DNA from: Stephanodiscus triporus
Lineage: Eukaryota > Bacillariophyta > Thalassiosirophyceae > Thalassiosirales > Thalassiosiraceae
Reading direction: 5' to 3'
DNA: 18,507 bases
Assembly: GCA_036939755.1 (NCBI GenBank)
Contig: JALLAZ010001250.1
Span: forward strand, 1-18,507
Shown here: piece by piece, positions 9,101 through 17,900 of the stretch
Layout: every line of letters begins with the position of its first letter
Position numbering within the stretch: the first letter of the stretch is position 1
The notes under the pieces: model-generated
Told to the model about the DNA's origin: nothing
Databases searched by the model: none
Seen by the model: only the letters and a program-made list of their open reading frames with translations
Program-made: the position numbers and the translations under genes

Positions 9101-9779
9101 CTATTTGATTGTTGTGTACGACGAGCCACATCGTCGTTGCATAATATGCCATCACTCCCGTTGTTGTCCCCGGTGATCATCGCCAGATGATATGCCCTTC
9201 TTCCCATCCACCGCCTCCGCAATTTTCCTTCCTACTCTTCTGTTTACTATTTGATTGTTGCGTTGTTGTTGTCCTCCTCCGCCATCATGTCGTATCTTCC
9301 TTCCCCCTGTTACTTCTATTTGATTGTTGTGTTGTTACCTGCCGCCACCGCCACATCATCCTCTTCGTGCCAAGTCCTGAGTTGGTGGCGTCCTTCTCCT
9401 CCCACGTCGTACCCAACGCATTCCATGCGCTCGGGCCGGATCCCGCCCCCCCCCGCCAACGCCGCCACCTCCACCGCTGAACAATGTCGTCGTCTCTCTT
9501 CGCGCCGTAATCGGTTGGTTGACGCGTTGTGTGGCTTCTCCCCCTCTCATCTCCCTCCGCCCATCCTCCCCCTCCTACTCAACGACGATGATGTCCGAGG
9601 CATCATCGTCAAGATGCCAGCCACACCACCCATTATCTTGTTGATTGCCACTGCCTTTCCCTCTGCCCTTTCGAATGGTTGATTGTTGTTGTTGCGATCC
9701 CCCCCCTCAACGTCATGATCATTGCTCGATTGTCCCGTCGCTGTCCCTGTTGTCGTCCCCGGTGATCATCGCCAGATGA
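9101..9779 (+). repeat. Diverged internal direct repeats
   Basis: CTATTTGATTGTTG occurs exactly at 9101-9114, 9247-9260 and 9316-9329, with a related GGTTGATTGTTG near 9676. A 25-bp identical segment with core GGTGATCATCGCCAGATGA ends at 9190 and again at 9779 (9166-9190 and 9755-9779), preceded in both by a similar GTTGT-rich stretch. This suggests old tandem duplication of a several-hundred-bp unit inside the candidate element. Confidence 0.7.
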
Positions 9780-10155
9780 GCGACGCAACGACAAAGGAGG
9801 GACACATCAATTCTGACGTGTCTGATGTCCCCGTCGAAGCGCGCGCTGCTCCCACGATGAGAAGGTGCTGTTACGGTTGGGTGACAGCGCGGCACAACGA
9901 TGGGAAAAATCGTCAATTTTTTTGGTGGGAGCGCGCTGAGGCAGAAGCGTGATATGCACCCCACCGACGCAATAGTAGGTACAGGGCACGTCAGGAGGGG
10001 TCTTGGGAAGGGGGGGAAGTCTTGTTGGCGCAGGCGACAGCGTTGTTCCTTGTGGAGGACACGAGGTGTCGTGCCGATGGAAATTGCACCATCGTGTGGT
10101 GTAATTTACTGTATTTTTGTGGTTTGGCGTAAAAATCACCGCGGGGACCCCAAAA

Positions 10156-10226
10156 CTTGCGATTCTGGCTTCACAGTCGCACGGGGAAGTGTTGCCCCCG
10201 TGCGACTGTGGAGCCAGAATCGCGAG
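10156..10226 (+). repeat. Long hairpin: 31-bp stem with 9-nt loop
   Basis: The core arms, 10159-10186 and 10196-10223, match at 27 of 28 positions. The stem extends three more pairs outward to 10156 and 10226. The two non-Watson-Crick positions are both T on the left arm facing G on the right, so they form G-U pairs only in RNA read from the plus strand. The 9-nt loop is AAGTGTTGC. No target duplication is visible around it. It could be a small-RNA precursor, a foldback element or part of the enclosing candidate transposon. No transcript is implied. Confidence 0.8.
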
Positions 10227-10425
10227 CATGCGGTACTAATGTCACGCATTCAATGCCAAGGGGGGCGATTTTGATGAGAAGTGGATGAGGAGGAGATCGA
10301 CAAAATCGGCGAGGAGGGGAGAAGCGTCTGCTACCCGTCGGGGTGTGATTTCAGGTCCCCGAGACCAGTTTTTGGAAAAAAAACACGCGAAACTTTTTTT
10401 GGGTTCGTATGATAGCTAGAGTACT

Positions 10426-10444
10426 TTTTTATCAGTGCAGCCCC
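10426..10444 (-). repeat. Right terminal inverted repeat of the candidate element
   Basis: On the minus strand it reads GGGGCTGCACTGATAAAAA. On the plus strand it is followed by TA. Its core TGCACTGATAA recurs at 10962-10972 and 11751-11761. Confidence 0.65.
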
Positions 10445-10517
10445 TACTTTAACGGACCCTCTAATCAGCTCCTCATCGAAGCGACAAGCTTTGTTAAATG
10501 TGAAATGGCAGCATTAA

Positions 10518-10554
10518 AGCTGAAGTGCTCAGCTAAATTTTGATGTCTTCAGCT
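10518..10554 (+). repeat. 8-bp inverted repeat (AGCTGAAG / CTTCAGCT)
   Basis: AGCTGAAG at 10518-10525 and CTTCAGCT at 10547-10554, with a 21-nt spacer. Weak alone; notable as the first of a series. Confidence 0.5.
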
Positions 10555-10633
10555 AGCTTAGCGGATGGATATTCGAAAAGGTACTTATTGCCAATGGAGA
10601 GCTAAAAAAAAACTGGGCGCATATCTGAGCCCA

Positions 10634-10684
10634 TAGGGGTAAAGAGCTGTTAAGTAGACTCTTTCCGCGATCCCCAGACCCCTA
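10634..10684 (+). repeat. Bulged stem-loop, 13-bp left arm
   Basis: The left arm TAGGGGTAAAGAG (10634-10646) pairs fully with CTCTTT (10659-10664) and ACCCCTA (10678-10684). The right-hand parts are separated by a 13-nt bulge; the apical loop is 12 nt. Confidence 0.6.
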
Positions 10685-10692
10685 AACTGTTG

Positions 10693-10715
10693 GAAAGCTG
10701 AGACTCTCAGCTTTC
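10693..10715. repeat. 23-bp near-perfect palindrome
   Basis: GAAAGCTGAGA (10693-10703) and TCTCAGCTTTC (10705-10715) are exact complements around a single central C. With so short a centre it behaves as a palindromic binding site or cruciform rather than a stable RNA hairpin. Confidence 0.85.
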
Positions 10716-10798
10716 TCAGGTGATATTAGTTTTTAGTGTCAATTTGTGTAGTTTGTTAACTAAACACTATCACTCCTATGGTATCATTTTTTAGGTAC

Positions 10799-10849
10799 GA
10801 ATACTCCAAAATTGAGTATTCACCAATAAAGTGATTCTAATACTCAATT
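10799..10849. repeat. Overlapping, mutually exclusive inverted repeats
   Basis: GAATACTC (10799-10806) pairs with GAGTATTC (10814-10821). AATTGAGTATT (10810-10820) pairs exactly with AATACTCAATT (10839-10849). The middle segment is shared, so only one hairpin can form at a time. Confidence 0.8.
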
Positions 10850-10959
10850 CTTCTTGACCTTGACGGCTCCTTTCACAACTTGCAATTTCCTGGAGCTGGA
10901 GGTTAGTGGGTGATGGAGCCATAGCTGTAAGAGAAGATCCAATCTGATGTATCTGTTCG

Positions 10960-11764
10960 ATTGCACTGATAATTGTATTTTGAGTAGATCACTATCAGAT
11001 GAGAGGTAAAAGTTCACAAATATGGTGCGGCGAAAGCCCATGGCACCACATTTGGCATGAGGAGATATCCTAAAGTTCATCTGCAGGAATAAGCAAAATT
11101 ACAAACTACTGAAGTAGAGAACCAGTTCTGATAGGGAACATAAGTACAAACTACGTAATGACTAATAGTGCGTAAAAACAATTGCCAGCTGTGTCTCAAG
11201 TGTCGATCTTGGCAAAATGACCTTTCTAGTTGATAGAGAGGGAGTGTCAAGATTGAACAGAATGGGGATACCCTCTACGTAAGTAGTTAGGGTACACGCT
11301 GGGTAGTAAGTAATAGGTACTTAGGTGCGTCGTACTTAACAGTAGATAAGGCTAACTCTACCAACTAACCACGAATCAAATTCAAATGTCCTTGGCTCAG
11401 TGGTTAGGCAACCTTTTACAAGCCACCGCACTGGCTTTACCCTTCATGGCCTCATATTGTCAGTTTTAGGGGGTAAGGGTAACCCCAGTATGTTTGATCC
11501 TGTATTCTGCGGCAATTGATCACCCTCGCAACAACGACGCCATTGATGCGAAGTCAGCGGGCAACCACTCCTAATATCAAATATCCTCCTATCTATGAAG
11601 TTGACACCACAAGATTGCGAATGGAGACAGATTGATGGCACATATTTTTCCCACATTCTGCATGTCAATTACACCCGGCAGTTCCTCTACGATGCAATCT
11701 AGGTCCTTGAAATTATCAACATATGTGGAGTTCACTTGCCATCGACTTATTGCACTGATAATTG
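10960..11764 (+). repeat. Dispersed 16-bp direct repeat ATTGCACTGATAATTG
   Basis: Exact copies lie at 10960-10975 and 11749-11764, 789 bp apart. The inner 11-mer TGCACTGATAA also occurs in the right terminal repeat of the candidate transposon, on the minus strand at 10429-10439. Confidence 0.75.
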
Positions 11765-11997
11765 GTGGAGTTTCACTGGTGACTCTACGTCAATAGACCA
11801 CCAATAACATCGCATGATTGTGAAAAATAAAATCACCTGATACCATGAAGAAACAGATGAGTGGTTTGTCGCATTACATAAGCAATACTTCACAGAGACG
11901 ATCATATTGGTAGCCCAACTTGCTAGGGGAAGGTGCCAAATGAGATACGGGGCATAATAATTGGCACATTGAAAGACACCTGCAAATAAAATAATTC

Positions 11998-13476
11998 TTA
12001 TTTATTTATTGCCTTTCCACGATGGTTGTATGTGTACTTAAGAAATTTGCATTCCTCAATGATATTAGGTTGGCTCAATATGTACAAGTGCGCGCATTCA
12101 CTATTATCCCTGGAGCTCTTATCCCTGACGGGGAATCCACAAGTACTATACGTGATCCCGTTCCAAGGCTTGTGGAATGCTAAAGGAATGGTAAACGAGC
12201 TCTCATTGTTAGAGTCATGCCGATGCATTCTGTTGTACAAAGACAAGCCATTGTCTTCACCCCATAGTTTCTGTATTGTATCCATTATTTCAACTTTGTC
12301 AACTGGAAAGATATCATCTATAGCTCCAGGTTGATTAGACAGTTGCTCAAGAAATACCGATTCGACCGCAAACAGTGATGCTTCAAAGGCTGATGGCATG
12401 GTCGCATTCAGCGCGTTTAGAATGGTGGAAAAGAATACATCCTCTGCTATATCACCAGCAAGTTCTTTAGGCGGACATCTACGAATCGCTTCAACCATCC
12501 AGTCTCTATTTCGGAGGGATAAACCCCCATTGCCTTGAAGACCCCCATGACCTGGAGTACAAATCAGCGACATGCTTTCATCTGCCCTATAATTATCCAA
12601 ACCATTGCATTTTGGTGCATATGTATTCCAATTGTCTCGCATTGCCCCACAATTCCAAATCCATTGTGCCCACGGTGCCCCAACGTAAGCAAAATGCTTC
12701 CATAAATCGACATTAAAGGAATGACAAAGGACAGAATCTTGTTGAAAGGTTAAAATCATTTTGCTGTCGACACCCTCAATGAATTCATCCAGCCAAAAGC
12801 GTATACTCAAGTAGATGCTGTTGCCGTTCCCAAAGTTGTTGCAGGCTTTTGCACCATACTTATCACTGTCCAAGATATTAATTCTCACCAGACCGTGTTC
12901 CATCATCCGTCGGAACAATGGCAAAGACCGGTCGTAGATGGATTGTGCCACCAAATTTGTCCAATGTCCGCTCATCGGCGCACTGTGCATGTTCGCTGTT
13001 TCCACAATATTGATTTCGCACGAGGACGTGTGGAAGACGACACAAGCATATGGTGCATAAAAAGCGATGGATTCCAGTGCAAACCATATCGGATGGTTGA
13101 TTCCCGAGGTGGGCGGGCGGGGATCCACGATGCTCACGGTCAACCGGCATCCTTCATTTTGGACGGCGGTGGAAGTGTAATTGCCAAAGGAATCGAAATC
13201 TGACATTCGTCGATCCACGTAGGATTCGTGCGTCCCGAACGAATTGTAGATTTCGTCGTAATCATAATCGCCTTCACCCGCATTTTTCTCAGGTCTAGTA
13301 GGCTCGTCCGACTGAACTTTAACACCCTTCAATGCGTACCGTGACGTTGCAATGTTTAGTGCAAAAATGTTTAGCACCGCCAGACCAATCAGAATCATGT
13401 AACTGGGCAGCGACTCTGGAGCTTTCCCATTAAGACCAGAGGTGAGGGGGGGGGATCGCCGTTTTTTTGGCGGCAT
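11998..13476 (-). CDS. DUF5672-family membrane protein, putative Golgi glycosyltransferase
   Basis: A 492-residue protein with ATG at 13476 (MPPKKRRSPP). The open frame extends six codons further only through a non-ATG codon. Residues about 25-44 are a single hydrophobic segment after a basic cytoplasmic tail, a type II signal-anchor layout typical of Golgi enzymes. An acidic stem follows. The lumenal part carries the DUF5672 pattern: SIVDPRPP, FQQDSVLC (Asp about 247), YVGAPW, then GNGGLSLRNRDWM, AEDVFFS and a late AFHKPW. Family members are predicted sugar transferases of a GT-A-like fold; the donor and acceptor are unknown, and catalysis is inferred. Several Cys in the lumenal half could form disulfides. 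A pyrimidine-rich TTTGTTTCAG just upstream (13482-13491, coding strand) may be the acceptor of an intron in the 5' untranslated region. The gene is divergent from the cyclophilin. Confidence 0.82.
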   Translation of the reverse strand: MPPKKRRSPPLTSGLNGKAPESLPSYMILIGLAVLNIFALNIATSRYALKGVKVQSDEPTRPEKNAGEGDYDYDEIYNSFGTHESYVDRRMSDFDSFGNYTSTAVQNEGCRLTVSIVDPRPPTSGINHPIWFALESIAFYAPYACVVFHTSSCEINIVETANMHSAPMSGHWTNLVAQSIYDRSLPLFRRMMEHGLVRINILDSDKYGAKACNNFGNGNSIYLSIRFWLDEFIEGVDSKMILTFQQDSVLCHSFNVDLWKHFAYVGAPWAQWIWNCGAMRDNWNTYAPKCNGLDNYRADESMSLICTPGHGGLQGNGGLSLRNRDWMVEAIRRCPPKELAGDIAEDVFFSTILNALNATMPSAFEASLFAVESVFLEQLSNQPGAIDDIFPVDKVEIMDTIQKLWGEDNGLSLYNRMHRHDSNNESSFTIPLAFHKPWNGITYSTCGFPVRDKSSRDNSECAHLYILSQPNIIEECKFLKYTYNHRGKAINK

Positions 13477-13832
13477 GGGAGGGGGCTGAAACAAATATCG
13501 CGTTCATTTATTATGTTAGTGAGGGGCGGACGCGGATCTTATCAAATTTCAAGCAGGGGGGGGGGGGGGGATTACCTGGCTGTGATATCAATCACGCTGG
13601 GAATGCGCAGCAACCGATGAATTATGGAGAGGGCGCGCGAGATAGAATCGCCAGATGTTGGATTATGAATTCACGGGAGAAGTGAATTTGAGATCGGCGG
13701 ATTTCCCATGCCATGGTGCGCTGAAATGAAACTCCGCTCGCGCCATTTTTTTATCTAGAGAGCGCCGCTAATAAAAGATAAGGGGGGGACCACCGAATCA
13801 TTATCCCGCGGCTTCACTCTATTGTCATCCAA
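13477..13832. promoter_or_regulatory. Shared upstream region of DUF5672 and cyclophilin genes
   Basis: 356 bp separate the two divergent ATG codons. A TATA-like TAATAAAAGA (13769-13778) lies about 55-65 bp before the cyclophilin ATG. A run of 15 G (13556-13570) lies in the DUF5672-proximal half and may exclude nucleosomes or be length-variable. CCATGCCATGG (about 13708-13715) is partly palindromic. No start sites are visible directly. Confidence 0.45.
13556..13570 (+). repeat. G15 homopolymer
   Basis: Fifteen consecutive G in the DUF5672/cyclophilin intergenic region. Such runs are unstable in replication and error-prone in sequencing, so the exact length is uncertain. Confidence 0.9.
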
Positions 13833-14811
13833 ATGCTGCGAGTATCGTCCGCAACAAGGGCACATTTCCTATCGCCCAATAACGCTCACCGTTATGCAGT
13901 GTACGTTCAACGAATGGTATCAACTGATGCCGCCTCCAAACCATCCTCTGCCATACTTCAAAATCTAGCTATGTTTGCAGTCGCTGGCACCATCGGGTAT
14001 GGCGCCGTCACCCTTTTCAACGGCTCGGGCAATGCTGGTTATGACACGGATGGACCCGTCTCGCCATCCGCACCAATCACATCGCGAGTTTACTTTGACG
14101 TAAGCATTCATAATCAACCAACTGGACGCATCATAATGGGGTTATACGGGTCTACGACGCCAAAAACTGTCCAAAATTTCGAGGCTCTTTGCAGGGGAAC
14201 TTCATCATTGAATGGTCGACAACTATGGTGAGTGATCTTCTGAAGACCTCATTGAAAGTCGTATTGGATTTTATTGAGGAGCACCAGCTACATCTCGTGT
14301 TTATATCATTTTTATCAGCTATAAAGGTAGCTCGTTCCACCGAATTATACCCCATTTCATGGTTCAAGGCGGCGACTTCACAAACCACAATGGTACTGGA
14401 GGAGTATCAATCTATGGTTCGCGTTTTCCTGATGAGGATTTCTCCTTGAAGCATACCGGGAAAGGCGTTTTGTCGATGGCCAACTCTGGCCCGAACACTA
14501 ATGGATCACAGTTTTTCATCTGCACCGAGAAGACACCTCACTTAGATGGAAAGCATGTGGTTTTTGGCGTGGTGGAGAGCGGTTGGGATGTCGTAGAGGA
14601 GATTGAACGAATGGGAAGCCGAAGTGGGAGTCCGAGGGCGAAAGTCATCATTAGTGACTGTGGCGTTCTGGAAGATGAAGTGAAAGATATTGTGAATGCG
14701 GCTGTGCCGTCAAGCGAAGAGGAGGAACTTGCGATTGAAAGTAACTCTGGCGAACGTGTGAAGAAAAAGCCACTGTGGAATCGAGTCGTTTTCTTTTGGA
14801 AAAGAGATTAG
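13833..14811 (+). CDS. Membrane-anchored cyclophilin (peptidyl-prolyl cis-trans isomerase), two exons
   Basis: Exons 13833-14227 and 14319-14811 give 295 residues from the ATG at 13833. The enzyme catalyses cis-trans isomerisation of X-Pro bonds in protein folding. The N-terminus is basic and Ser-rich, then residues about 41-62 form one hydrophobic segment. This fits a mitochondrial presequence plus anchor or an ER signal anchor. The cyclophilin domain spans about 83-235. The catalytic set is present: R140 in FHRIIP, F145 and Q148 in FMVQGGDF, then GSQFFICT. The position of human CypA Trp121 is His (H206 in [11 protein letters not shown]), a change that in other cyclophilins lowers cyclosporin affinity. 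The tail (about 240-295) is acidic then basic, ending KKKPLW...FFWKRD, and lies outside the domain. The exon junction restores [13 protein letters not shown] exactly. Confidence 0.92.
14228..14318 (+). other. Intron of the cyclophilin gene (91 nt)
   Basis: Donor CTATG|GTGAGT and acceptor TTTTTATCAG|CTATAAAGG, phase 2. If retained, translation stops at the TGA right at the donor, giving a 132-residue product without a catalytic site. Confidence 0.92.
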
Positions 14812-14932
14812 CCTGTTTATGATCCCAATTTAATTCTACGGAATTATGCCGGCATTGCGAATCCACAATACTTTAACTGTTATCGTTTGTCTCGACGAGG
14901 ATTTCCGATAAGAGGGAATACATCCACTAGTC

Positions 14933-17900
14933 CTATCTGGACGCCAAGTCATTCAATAGTGCTGAGCGTTTATTGCTGTCGTCAAAGGCAGCAATAATCA
15001 AATGTGATAGTTCCCTAGCCGTTACACTTCGGAACACGCCCTCCTCCAACCCAAGCTGGATCTCATCAAGTCTCATGCACATAAACTGCCCTACAGCTCG
15101 CGACTTGTCGAAGAGAGCAGCGTATTTCTTCGTCACCTGAAAACTTCGCTGTTGCACGACATCGGTGGATGATTCATTGGTCTGCATCATCTGGGAGGAA
15201 TCAGCCCCCACAAGGAACATTTCGGCAGCACCCCTCACAGCATCAAAGAACAAGGAATGGACAAACCTCGACGCCGCCTCGGTGATGGCCTCTGACTTCA
15301 ACACGGGATCCAAAAACAGAGTGAGGACCAAATCAACTAAATTGCCCATGGCAATGTGATACACATAGCGAGAAAGAACCAGCTTCCAGGACTGTGACAG
15401 ATGACGCAAATGAAATAGCGCGGCGCGAAGTGCCGTATCAGCGTCGTCCCATTCGGTGACGGATTCGTTGGAGGCAAGAGCCTGTTGGAAACTTGCAAGA
15501 CGCGGAGAGACTGCGCACGACAATCTGTGAGGATTAATTCAATGATTTTCCAACATGTGTCATGATCTAACTTGTAACTCACCGAGCTCGTATAGCTGAC
15601 CCTTTTGCTTCTCAATCATGGAGCCCATACACTTCGTTGCCAAATCTCTAAAGGGTGGCACCATGTCCAAGAAGGAGCAAATCTCGCCGAGCAATTTCGT
15701 CTTGCTTTTCTGGTCGATTTCATCCAAGTTGAGGCTTCGAAACTTTACTTTATACTCGGCGCCTTGAGCAACGAAAAAAAAACAGCCAATGTTCGGGATG
15801 AGTACTTAGCAACGCAAATAGAAGGCAAATCATCCCTCACTCACCCAACAACGAAGACTCGTGGGCCAAGTAAACACAATCATTGTGAAGGACCGCCGCC
15901 ACGCGAGGGATGCTACCGATCTCCCTTGCGTGCGTCGTGGGCACGATTGCGCGAAACAAATCCAGCAATTCACGCGAGGCGCGATACAGCATGGGGGGGA
16001 GGGCGTCGTCCACGATGTCGGATGCGACATCGGAGTTCGTAGCATCGTCGAGAGTTTCGCGACAGAGCTCCATGATCCGTTGCGCGGTGGTGGAAATTGA
16101 ACACCGATGGAAGGCGAATGCCTTCAGCGGGTCGTCGTCGAGGGAGGCGAGGGTTCCCGCGTCGGACGGCTCCGGAACGAAGGTTCCCACTTGGACGGTA
16201 TTGTGATAGTCCGTGTCGAGCAAAATGGACCGACCGCGAATGAGAATTTGTGACCTTTGGCCCTCGACGTAGGCTTGTCTCAGCGAGATGGCAAGCTCGG
16301 ACAATGGTGAGAGAATCTTGGTTTCCCTAGAGTTATCGTCGTTCACGAATACGGAAAGACCTGTTGGAGACGATGCAGCAGATTGAGACTCGGGCATGCC
16401 CCGCGTACTAACGACACCAACAGAACTATCAGACGTGGAAGAATCCTTCACCAGACCCATACCGACCAAATTTTTCTCGAACGCATACACCTCCGCGACC
16501 AAGAGCTGTTCCACCTTCTGCAGCATTTGCCACACCTCTGGCGACCTCGCCTTCGGGATGCAGCACCTCCTCATGCATTTGACAAGCTCGCTCATCAACG
16601 GCATTTCGTCGCCATTCTCCACGCCGATCGCAGCCGCGCCCACCAGATTGCCAACGCCCAAGATAGCGGATCCGGACGAGATCGAGGCATTCGGCATGGG
16701 ATGCACCCCGAACAGGTGCCGCCCCAGCATTCCCGCGAGATCGGGCCGGCCGAGGAGGGCGTGTCGGTGCACGAACGCCAGGGAGCTGGACACGAAATTG
16801 AGGATGGAGAGAAACGCGGCGATCGACGGGGATGTCTCCGCCGCCAGCGCGCGCAGGGCTCCCTCGTCGACGTTGTCGGACGTGGCGATGCGACATCCGC
16901 TGCGGGCGAGTGCGGCGTCTGTCCCGACGTCGACGTCGCCGTCCTCGTCTTTCGACGTATTGGCCAAGGTCCATCGCAGTCGAACGGCCGGCCCCTTGAT
17001 CGTCACGGGATCGTGCTTGCGATCGGTCTTCGAGGAACGGACGCCCCTGCTCGACTCGCGCGCGAACTTGTAGTATCCCACCGCACCCCCTCCCTCCTCC
17101 TCCTCGTCGTCATACCCATTGATACCGCGCTCGAGTTCGGTCAGACACGGCAGAACCGCATCAAGCAATTTACGAGACAGTCGTCCCATGGCCCCGTCGA
17201 GTGTGTCGCCGAACGTGGGGAAATTCGAGTCCGAGAACAGTTCCAGGACCATGTACGCGTCCGACAGCGGCGACGGGGGGGCAATAGTCGAGTCGTTCGT
17301 CTGCATCGACGCCGACGGGGGGACATGCGCCGCGGCGTCGCCCCCGCCGATCCCGCTAACCGAAATCGATCCAGATTTCGATCCCGATGAGTCCTCCCTC
17401 TCGATCGCGACGCACCGGTCCGCCAGCACGGACGCGCGATGGCGCAGTTCCATCCTGTGCCGACGCGCGCGATGACGTAGCTCGTGGAGCATGCTCGCCT
17501 GCATCCGCGCCATGTCGTCGTCGTCGTTGTCGTCGTCGTCGTCGTTCCCTGACAGCCCGACGGAGATTTCTGCGACGGCGCCGTCCAATACCTCCTCCGC
17601 CCGACTGACCGTTCGCGCGGCCTGGATCATCGGCGACTCCGCCGACGCCTTCGACGACGACGACGGACCGAAAGCGAAGCGTGCGAAATCGTCCGCATCA
17701 ACGACGCCGAAAGGCGATCGCGGGGACGACGACGACGCGCCCCCTCCGGAGAGCCCTCCTTTGTCGTCGACGGGATCGACGACGCCCGATGAGGCGGCGA
17801 AGTTCGTCTCGAACGAAAGGCCGTCGACCTCCTCTAGCAATTTGGTCGCCGCCGCGCATCCTCTGAGGAACGACACGTGCGCCCGAAGCCGCACGACGTC

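Larger units (their letters stand above)
8502..10444. mobile_element. Candidate non-autonomous TIR DNA transposon (about 1.94 kb)
   Basis: The interval is bounded by 19-bp terminal inverted repeats, GGGGCTGCAYTGATAAAAA, matching 18 of 19. Each end is flanked by TA (8500-8501 and 10445-10446), as expected for a TA target duplication of Tc1/mariner-like elements. The flanking symmetry continues as AGTA and TACT, so the inverted match is 22 of 23 in total. Beyond that the similarity ends abruptly on both sides. Inside are CT-rich micro- and minisatellites, diverged internal repeats and a long hairpin. No frame inside resembles a transposase, and the longest (about 9251-9682) is low-complexity. 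If it is an element, it is non-autonomous or decayed. The alternative is a chance or nested pairing of repeats. Confidence 0.5.
10445..11997. other. Non-coding stretch rich in short stem-loops
   Basis: About 1.55 kb between the candidate element and the 3' end of the DUF5672 gene. I find no supported gene. The left half (10518-10849) carries a series of inverted repeats listed separately. The right half has a repeated 16-mer and a possible polymerase III A-box. Frames on the minus strand near 10793-10988 and 11590-11760 look vaguely protein-like, but have no ATG or no family resemblance. The 3' untranslated region of the DUF5672 transcript must lie in the right part. Confidence 0.5.

Noticed and set aside
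9187..9682. Plus-strand frames of 97 and 143 codons
   Set aside because: They are low-complexity (Ser, Pro, Leu, Val) frames from CT/GTT-rich repeats, overlap each other in different frames and show no transposase motif.
10156..10226. Reading the hairpin as a bacterial-type terminator
   Set aside because: There is no trailing T run, no gene ends there and the context is eukaryotic.
10793..10988. About 65 open codons on the minus strand (contains IEQIHQIGSSLTAMAPSP)
   Set aside because: It reads somewhat like protein, perhaps a gag-like relic. It has no ATG, is bounded by stops and matches no family I recognise. A translated search would decide.
11590..11990. Minus-strand open stretches downstream of the DUF5672 stop, with TTTATTTGCAG before them
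   Set aside because: They could be further exons, but the DUF5672 protein already ends naturally and the frames are short, in different phases and without family similarity. They are more likely 3' untranslated or intergenic sequence.
16383..17390. 335-codon plus-strand frame opposite ZW10
   Set aside because: It is an antisense shadow in GC-rich coding DNA, rich in Arg and His. The minus strand carries the conserved family motifs.
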